In this document: one piece after another, positions 58,676 through 64,000 of the stretch
Position numbering within the stretch: position 1 is the stretch's first letter
How the letters are laid out: each line of letters opens with the position of its first letter
Source of the DNA: Buttiauxella agrestis ATCC 33320
GTDB taxonomy: Bacteria; Pseudomonadota; Gammaproteobacteria; Enterobacterales; Enterobacteriaceae
DNA: 64,000 bases
Direction of reading: 5' to 3'
Assembly: GCF_000735355.1 (NCBI RefSeq)
Contig: NZ_JMPI01000020.1
Coordinates: 124,001 to 188,000 of the forward strand
Made by a program: the position numbers and the translations under genes
Notes under the pieces: model-generated
Told to the model about the DNA's origin: nothing
What the model saw: only the letters and a program-made list of their open reading frames with translations
Database searches by the model: none

Positions 58676-59821
58676 ATGAAAATTGTGATTGCACCGGATT
58701 CATTTAAAGAAAGCCTGAGCGCGGAACGCACGGCGCAGGCCATTAAAAAAGGGTTTGAGGAAATCTTCCCGGAGGCCCAATACGTCTGCCTACCCATTGC
58801 CGACGGCGGGGAGGGGACGGTAGAAGCGATGATTGCGGCCACTCGCGGCAAACTTGTGACGCTGACCGTGAGCGGGCCAATGAGCCAACCGGTAGAGGCA
58901 TTCTATGGCGTCACCGGGGACGGGCGCACGGCGGTGATTGAAATGGCGGCGGCCAGTGGATTAATGCTGGTGGAACCCGAACTGCGTAACCCGATGTCTG
59001 CCACCAGTTTTGGCACCGGGGAGCTTATCAAACACGCGCTCAATGCGGGTATCCGCCACATTATTCTCGGTATCGGCGGCAGCGCGACCGTTGACGGCGG
59101 TATCGGCATGGCGCAGGCGTTGGGTGTGCATTTTTACGATGCTGATGGCAACGAACTGGCCGCGGGCGGCGGGGCGTTGAATTCACTTTCCCGCATCGAC
59201 CAGCAGCAAATAGACCCACGAGTCAAAGAATGTCATTTCGAAATTGCCTGCGATGTGGATAACCCGCTCACCGGGCCGCGAGGGGCGGCTACGGTCTTCG
59301 GCCCACAAAAAGGGGCGACGCCGGAAATGGTCATCCAGCTTGATAATGGGCTGGCAAATCTGGCTGAAATTCTGGGAGCGCAGACGGGGCGTGATATTAA
59401 CGCGATTGTCGGCGGCGGAGCGGCTGGCGGCATGGGCGTTGCGGCAGAGATTTTCCTCGGCGGCAAATTGAAACCGGGCATCGACATCATTATGAATGCG
59501 GTCAACCTTGAACAGGTACTCGAAGGCGCTGATTTAGTGATCACCGGCGAAGGGCGCATCGACAGCCAGACCGTCGGCGGCAAAGCGCCAATCGGTGTTG
59601 CGCGAGTGGCTCACCGCCTCGGTGTACCCGTTATCGGCATGGCCGGTGTACTTGGGGAAGGTGTAGAAGTGGTGCATCAGCATGGTATCGACGCTGTATT
59701 CAGCATCCTCCCGCGCCTTGCTCCGCTAGCCACCGTGTTATTGCAGGGGGAAATTAACCTGCAACATTGCGCGCGGAATATCGCTCAGGCGATGAAGTTG
59801 GGGCAGGCGATTCCGGCATAA
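58676..59821 (+). CDS. glxK: Glycerate 2-kinase (GlxK)
   Basis: GlxK phosphorylates D-glycerate at O2 to 2-phosphoglycerate with ATP, [16 protein letters not shown] from glyoxylate to glycolysis. It has 381 residues, as in E. coli. Conserved glycerate kinase type 1 blocks: [51 protein letters not shown] and [15 protein letters not shown]. It ends the allantoin block; a bidirectional-looking terminator follows and the strand then switches. Confidence 0.98.
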   Translation: MKIVIAPDSFKESLSAERTAQAIKKGFEEIFPEAQYVCLPIADGGEGTVEAMIAATRGKLVTLTVSGPMSQPVEAFYGVTGDGRTAVIEMAAASGLMLVEPELRNPMSATSFGTGELIKHALNAGIRHIILGIGGSATVDGGIGMAQALGVHFYDADGNELAAGGGALNSLSRIDQQQIDPRVKECHFEIACDVDNPLTGPRGAATVFGPQKGATPEMVIQLDNGLANLAEILGAQTGRDINAIVGGGAAGGMGVAAEIFLGGKLKPGIDIIMNAVNLEQVLEGADLVITGEGRIDSQTVGGKAPIGVARVAHRLGVPVIGMAGVLGEGVEVVHQHGIDAVFSILPRLAPLATVLLQGEINLQHCARNIAQAMKLGQAIPA

Positions 59822-59856
59822 AAAAAGGCCACGGTATTATCCGTGGCCAGGATTTT
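59821..59856. terminator. Terminator between glxK and the lipoprotein gene
   Basis: A perfect 8-bp stem GGCCACGG / CCGTGGCC with a 6-nt loop is flanked by AAAAAAA on the left and ATTTTAT on the right, so it could act in both directions between the two convergent genes. Confidence 0.85.
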
Positions 59857-59872
59857 ATCGCTATCGATGTAA

Positions 59873-60340
59873 TCAATGTTTATTTAATGCGGTAAGCGCC
59901 TTGTCGGGGATGGTTGATGCAGTTTTATTGACTCCGATATTTTCGGCAGGAATATCACTTAACTTTAAAATATAATCGGTGTTAAATACTTTCTCATAAT
60001 CCTGTGAGTCAAAGTGTAACCGAAATATTTTTCCTTTCATATGTGGAAGAAGATAACCGAATCCATCAATTGAAAGCGTACATTCCGGTAATGCCTGATA
60101 AGGCTGCGCATTGCGATCTTCTTCGCTAACGAATACTGCTGTTTTAGCCTGCAGAGGATGACCAGGGATATCAATCACCGCGTTTAATTTTTGAAGTCCA
60201 TTATTATGCAGATAAATCTGTGTGCCATTATTTTCCGTGTTGTAACTGCCCTGCATATCTGGACATGCCAGCAACGGAGAGGATATTACTGGTAATCCTG
60301 AGAATAATATTATGTTTACTTTCTTAATAATCCCTAACAT
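59873..60340 (-). CDS. Candidate lipoprotein of unknown function at the end of the Tle3/Tli3 module
   Basis: I do not recognise this family. The product has 155 residues from the ATG at 60340, preceded by AAGGAT at good spacing; the frame also opens from a TTG at 60367 inside the upstream gene but that is less likely. The N-terminus is a signal peptide (MLGIIKKVNIILFSGLPVIS) ending SPLLAC, an acceptable lipobox. The mature part is beta-rich in appearance (YNTENNGTQIYLHNNG) with a C-terminal extension of ~40 residues. It starts 10 nt after the last Tli3-like gene and is surely cotranscribed with it. It could be a second immunity or accessory protein; that is inference. Confidence 0.8.
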   Translation of the reverse strand: MLGIIKKVNIILFSGLPVISSPLLACPDMQGSYNTENNGTQIYLHNNGLQKLNAVIDIPGHPLQAKTAVFVSEEDRNAQPYQALPECTLSIDGFGYLLPHMKGKIFRLHFDSQDYEKVFNTDYILKLSDIPAENIGVNKTASTIPDKALTALNKH

Positions 60341-60350
60341 CTTTGTATCC

Positions 60351-61100
60351 TTACTGTTGTTTTTCAAGCCCTAAATCCGGATTGCAGCGCATATGGTCCC
60401 AGCCCTTGTAGTTTTTGACTTTGGGGACCTTATTGGGGATGTTCTGGAAATTGGATCTGTAAGCATAAATTGTCCAGGAGTCTGGCCCTAAAATGGAGTT
60501 CCACGATAGGTAGTTTTCCCCCCACGCACCACCACCTTCCCCCGGACGAATTAACTCTTTTTGTGTTTTTCCTTTGCCTGTTGTGATTGTGTACTCAATA
60601 CCACTCCCACCAGGTTCCAGCCGGGGATCATCAAAGGGTTTTGAACTCAGATAGAGTTCACCTTTTTTTGTCAGCATAAAACCTTGATCGTTGACGACGG
60701 TGAATGATTCAATTTCTTCGCGTATAGGATAAGAAGCACCATATTTTATAGCTCCGCCACCAGGAGAGTAGCTCGCTCCATCCCAGGATTTTCCATAATC
60801 TTTTGAAATAGCGAATCCCCCCCCCTCATAAGAAGTAATTGCAATGTAACGCTCTGAAGGATGAATAAATGTCTTTGTAAAAATACGATATCCATCGGAG
60901 ACGTCGTAAATCTGGTGCTGAATATTGCGCTCGGTATCGATATAACGTAAGCCACCCTCACAGTGATAACCGGTTAATTCCAGATAACGATGATCATCAA
61001 ATCGGTATACTACCTGAGTGGGTGGGGGTTTGGGTTTTGCATGACAGGCCGTAAGTAATACTATTCCCACAAATAGCAAGGTGTTTTTAATCGGTTTCAT
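60351..61100 (-). CDS. Tli3-like T6SS immunity lipoprotein, copy 3 (distal)
   Basis: The 249-residue product is a putative periplasm-facing lipoprotein that neutralises a Tle3-type lipase. Signal peptide MKPIKNTLLFVGIVLLTAC gives lipidated C19; the +2 residue is His, consistent with outer-membrane sorting. Residues ~28-167 and the last ~35 (FQNIPNKVP...KGWDHMRCNPDLGL) are nearly identical to the two upstream copies, while about 168-215 differ (TITTGKGKTQKELIRPGEGGG). The C-terminus (EKQQ) is shorter. A G9 tract lies at 60817-60825. Its start overlaps the preceding gene's stop by 4 nt. Naming as Tli3 rests on position after a Tle3-like gene and recall of the family. Confidence 0.85.
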   Translation of the reverse strand: MKPIKNTLLFVGIVLLTACHAKPKPPPTQVVYRFDDHRYLELTGYHCEGGLRYIDTERNIQHQIYDVSDGYRIFTKTFIHPSERYIAITSYEGGGFAISKDYGKSWDGASYSPGGGAIKYGASYPIREEIESFTVVNDQGFMLTKKGELYLSSKPFDDPRLEPGGSGIEYTITTGKGKTQKELIRPGEGGGAWGENYLSWNSILGPDSWTIYAYRSNFQNIPNKVPKVKNYKGWDHMRCNPDLGLEKQQ

Positions 61101-61852
61101 TTTTGTTGTTCCGACACTTCAAGACCTAAATCCGGGTCGCAGCGCATATGGTCCCACCCCTTGTAGTTTTTGACTTCGGGGACCTTATTGGGGATGTTCT
61201 GCCAGTTAGGTTTGTAGGCGTCAATGACCCATGGTTCAGGACTATTGACTGAATTCCAGGATAAATATTCACGCCCCCAGCCCAGGCCTGAACGGCCAGG
61301 CATTAAGCGATCATGTTTTAATACGCCATGATAGTAACGACTGTATTCAATACCTCCACCACCTTCTCTAAGCCTTGGATCATCAAAGGGTTTTGAACTT
61401 AGATAGAGATCACCTTTTTTTGTCAGCATAAAACCTTGATCGTTGACGACGGTGAATGATTCAATTTCTTCTCGTTGGGGGCGGTCATCACCATATTTTA
61501 TAGCTCCGCCACCAGGAGAGTAGCTCGCTCCATCCCAGGTTTTTCCATAATCTTTTGATATAGCGAATCCCCCCCCCTCATAGGAAGTAATTGCAATGTA
61601 ACGCTCTGAAGGATGAATAAATGTCTTTGTAAAAATACGATATCCATCGGATACGTCGTAAATCTGGTGCTGAATATTACGCTCGGTATCGATATAACGT
61701 AAGCCACCCTCACAGTGATAACCGGTTAATTCCAGATAACGATGATCGTCAAATCGGTACACTACCTGAGTAGGTGGTGATTTGGGTTTCGCATGACAGG
61801 CCGTAAGTAATACTATTCCCACAATTAGCAACGTGTTTTTAATCGGTTTCAT
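61097..61852 (-). CDS. Tli3-like T6SS immunity lipoprotein, copy 2 (middle)
   Basis: This product has 251 residues, signal peptide MKPIKNTLLIVGIVLLTAC and lipidated C19. It shares nearly the whole N-terminal ~160 residues (VVYRFDDHRYLELTGYHCEGG..., SYEGGGFAISKDYGK) with both neighbours. Its central segment is the most divergent of the three (REGGGGIEYSRYYHGVLKHDRL, GREYLSWNSVNSPEPWVIDAY). G9 tract at 61569-61577. Both ends overlap neighbouring genes by 4 nt (ATGA), so translation of all copies is coupled. Confidence 0.86.
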   Translation of the reverse strand: MKPIKNTLLIVGIVLLTACHAKPKSPPTQVVYRFDDHRYLELTGYHCEGGLRYIDTERNIQHQIYDVSDGYRIFTKTFIHPSERYIAITSYEGGGFAISKDYGKTWDGASYSPGGGAIKYGDDRPQREEIESFTVVNDQGFMLTKKGDLYLSSKPFDDPRLREGGGGIEYSRYYHGVLKHDRLMPGRSGLGWGREYLSWNSVNSPEPWVIDAYKPNWQNIPNKVPEVKNYKGWDHMRCDPDLGLEVSEQQK

Positions 61853-62622
61853 TTTTGTTGTTCCGACGCTTCAAGACCTAAATCCGGATTGCAGCGCATA
61901 TGGTCCCAGCCCTTGTAGTTTTTGACTTCGGGGACTTTATTGGGGATGTTCTGGAAATTGGTTTGATATGCGAAGGTTTGCCACGGGTCCTGGAGTTGTA
62001 TTGATATCCAGGAGACGTAGTTCTTTCCCCAGAGACTACCAACTGATGAATTGATTGGTTCCAGGTGGTGTTTTGAAGTGTCTCCTCTGTAGGTGTATGT
62101 GTAATCAATACCACTCCCACCAGGTTCCAGCCTGGGGTCATCAAAGGGTTTTGAACTCAGATAGAGATCACCTTTTTTTGTCAGCATAAAACCTTGATCG
62201 TTGACGACGGTGAATGATTCAATTTCTTCTCGTTGGGGGCGGTCATCACCATATTTTATAGCTCCGCCACCAGGAGAGTAGCTCGCTCCATCCCAGGTTT
62301 TTCCATAATCTTTTGATATAGCGAATCCCCCCCCCTCATAGGAAGTAATTGCAATGTAACGCTCTGAAGGATGAATAAATGTCTTTGTAAAAATACGATA
62401 TCCATCGGATACGTCGTAAATCTGGTGCTGAATATTACGCTCGGTATCGATATAACGTAAGCCACCCTCACAGTGATAACCGGTTAATTCCAGATAACGA
62501 TGATCGTCAAATCGGTACACTACCTGAGTAGGTGGTGATTTTTGTTTTGCATGACATGCCGTAATTAAGGCTACCATCACAAGTATTACTAGCTTTCCCT
62601 GTTGCATATATTTCCTTTTCAT
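61849..62622 (-). CDS. Tli3-like T6SS immunity lipoprotein, copy 1 (next to the effector)
   Basis: This product has 257 residues from the ATG that overlaps the effector stop codon. The signal peptide differs from the other copies (QQGKLVILVMVALITAC, lipidated Cys23). An ATG five codons in has a better spaced AAGGA and may be the true start. The conserved shell is shared with copies 2 and 3; the central segment is its own (YTYRGDTSKHHLEPINSSVG, WGKNYVSWISIQLQDPWQ). G9 tract at 62327-62335. Being adjacent to the toxin gene, this is the most likely cognate immunity protein. Confidence 0.87.
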   Translation of the reverse strand: MKRKYMQQGKLVILVMVALITACHAKQKSPPTQVVYRFDDHRYLELTGYHCEGGLRYIDTERNIQHQIYDVSDGYRIFTKTFIHPSERYIAITSYEGGGFAISKDYGKTWDGASYSPGGGAIKYGDDRPQREEIESFTVVNDQGFMLTKKGDLYLSSKPFDDPRLEPGGSGIDYTYTYRGDTSKHHLEPINSSVGSLWGKNYVSWISIQLQDPWQTFAYQTNFQNIPNKVPEVKNYKGWDHMRCNPDLGLEASEQQK

Positions 62623-64000
62623 TCCTGCGCTTCAGGCATATCCCATTGTAATATTTCGTTCGTTGTATTTTCCGTTGAATGTTTGTCTTTGATCTTAGGC
62701 ACTTCTCTTGGGCCGTAGTCATTATCAACACCTGCATCACCTAGTGGAATTCCCTTAGGAAGCTCAGGTTTATTCATGAATTTTTTCATGTGTTCGAAAG
62801 GCAAAATACCATCCTGATAATATTTACGTTCATCTGCTATAGGATTTTCTTCTCTGCGCCAGTCAGCACGGAGCAACAATCTTTTCCAGAATTCCTTCTG
62901 TTCAAATGCTTTACATTCTCCTATCGCTAAATCGTAGGTCATTGAATGGGCAGGCACTTTATCATTGGCAACAATAGATGAGTGCTGACTATATATAGAA
63001 TCCATATTTACCGCTGCCTTCAGTTCTTCCTCTGTCATTCTGCGTTTCACAACAAGCTTCTGTGTAGAACCATTCTGGCCGTTAACGATGCCCTTCACTA
63101 CATCCCAATCGTGTATTTTGCCGATTTCTTTACATTGAACTTCATTAAGATATTGATGATTATTTAAATAATAGAAGTTACGGGTGTTCGGGGCTTCCAC
63201 CGTTTGCGAGATAAATCTTTCCGCTTTCATAGCCGCTTTAGCAATGGCCGGATCATTTCCACTGAGCGGAGCTTTATATTCATGCCCTTCACCCATCAAT
63301 TTAAAGACGAAAGGCTTGGGGAGCAGAGGGGCATTGATGGTGATATCACGAAAGGTAAAACCGGTATATTTTGAATCATCTGACTTCGGAGCTGGCATTT
63401 GAAAATGAAACCCGGTCTTATCACCCACAGTCTCTCCCCGACAGAATACTCTTTGCCAAAGGTTATTGCCGAGTTGAGATTTCATTTCATCAGGTATACC
63501 GCGCCAGCCAAAACCTTGAATCGGTTTCATGGAAACAATCTGGTCGTTTGGGCAAAAATAGTTGTAGACCATGCCAAAATTATTGCGGCTGTATTGTGGA
63601 TTATTCCACAGTGACTGGTAAGACGCTTCTGGCAGGCATCCGCTATCTTTTAGTTTTTGCTTATAATCTGGGGTGTGCGGGATATTTCCCATTTTATAGT
63701 GGGGGTTTTTCGCCATTAATTTACAAAAATGAGCCAGCGTATTCAGGCGGCCATTACTGGTTTGCTGGTTACCCGGTAGGGCGTTTTCAAGCCAACGGTT
63801 TTCCAGTGCATAAGGTGAATGGTTGAGGACGACACAGTCTGCCGGAGCAAGGCCTTCAGTATTGACCCACATATTCGCCAGCATGGTGATAATAGTGCCC
63901 TGGCTATGCGCCACAATATTTATAGTATCTTTTTCAGTACCCGGGTTACGTCTAATATCAATAATCAAATCCGCCAGACGGCGTGCTGCATAAGCCTGAT
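62619..64000 (-). CDS. Tle3-like T6SS lipase effector (partial; 5' part beyond the window)
   Basis: About 460 C-terminal residues are visible; the frame continues off the right edge. An alpha/beta-hydrolase nucleophile elbow is present as VAHSQGT (Ser codon 63905-63903), preceded by AARRLADLIIDIRRN. A plausible acid is D in FCPNDQIVSMKP (63545-63543) and histidine in GEGHEYKAPLSG (63284-63282), giving a Ser-Asp-His triad. The long downstream part resembles the Tle3/DUF3274-type phospholipase effectors delivered by type VI secretion into rival periplasms. The first glycine of GxSxG is Ala, as in other members I recall. Its stop overlaps the first immunity gene by 4 nt. No T6SS structural gene, VgrG or PAAR gene is in the window. 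Assignment rests on motif, length and the downstream lipoproteins. Confidence 0.85.
   Translation of the reverse strand, partial: QAYAARRLADLIIDIRRNPGTEKDTINIVAHSQGTIITMLANMWVNTEGLAPADCVVLNHSPYALENRWLENALPGNQQTSNGRLNTLAHFCKLMAKNPHYKMGNIPHTPDYKQKLKDSGCLPEASYQSLWNNPQYSRNNFGMVYNYFCPNDQIVSMKPIQGFGWRGIPDEMKSQLGNNLWQRVFCRGETVGDKTGFHFQMPAPKSDDSKYTGFTFRDITINAPLLPKPFVFKLMGEGHEYKAPLSGNDPAIAKAAMKAERFISQTVEAPNTRNFYYLNNHQYLNEVQCKEIGKIHDWDVVKGIVNGQNGSTQKLVVKRRMTEEELKAAVNMDSIYSQHSSIVANDKVPAHSMTYDLAIGECKAFEQKEFWKRLLLRADWRREENPIADERKYYQDGILPFEHMKKFMNKPELPKGIPLGDAGVDNDYGPREVPKIKDKHSTENTTNEILQWDMPEAQE

Overview
The window is chromosomal DNA from a member of the Enterobacteriaceae. Gene order and protein lengths follow the Escherichia coli acrB-acrR-mscK-priC-apt-dnaX-recR-htpG-adk-hemH-gsk-ybaL-fsr-ushA-ybaK-copA-cueR-qmcA-tesA-ybbAP-allantoin backbone almost gene for gene. 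ERIC and REP elements and the ChiX sRNA support the same family. It is not E. coli itself: aes, ybaQ, glsA-ybaT, rhsD and selU are missing from their usual places, and several loci not found in E. coli K-12 sit in the gaps. The genus cannot be fixed from the sequence alone; Buttiauxella-, Kluyvera-, Lelliottia- or Scandinavium-like genera are possible.

Layout. 1-3875: the AcrAB efflux pump (acrB cut by the window edge) with its divergent repressor acrR and a perfect AcrR operator. 4007-9273: mscK, rsmS, priC, ybaN, apt. 9298-9424: a full ERIC element. 9502-15237: dnaX (with the tau/gamma frameshift site), ybaB and recR. Here ybaB and recR, normally adjacent, are separated by a lysR-pirin-YcaC-type hydrolase module. 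15347-20515: htpG (with a sigma-32 promoter), adk, hemH, gsk. 20619-28241: ybaL, fsr, ushA, an AraC/GyrI regulator, a second ERIC, ybaK, the sRNA ChiX and ybaP. 28373-41159: the copper system copA (with the CopA(Z) frameshift site and a CueR-type promoter) and cueR, separated by one 9.5-kb gene for a giant type V autotransporter of 3164 residues. 41224-48092: ybbJ-qmcA, cnoX, ybbO, tesA, ybbA-ybbP.

48069-59821 is the allantoin/glyoxylate region: regulators allS and allR, allA, gcl, hyi, glxR, an NCS1 permease, allB, ybbY and glxK, with two AllR-type operators. Together these import and open allantoin and carry glyoxylate through tartronate semialdehyde to 2-phosphoglycerate. The genes that normally follow (allE, allC, allD) are not present at this junction, so the pathway is incomplete as seen here.

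59873-64000 (minus strand) is an accessory module. It contains the C-terminal part of a Tle3-like type VI secretion lipase effector, three tandem near-identical Tli3-like immunity lipoproteins joined by 4-nt stop/start overlaps, and a fourth unrelated lipoprotein candidate. Each immunity copy has a conserved shell, a divergent central segment, and an identical G9 tract that could slip. This module, the giant autotransporter and the pirin module are the most distinctive parts of the window.
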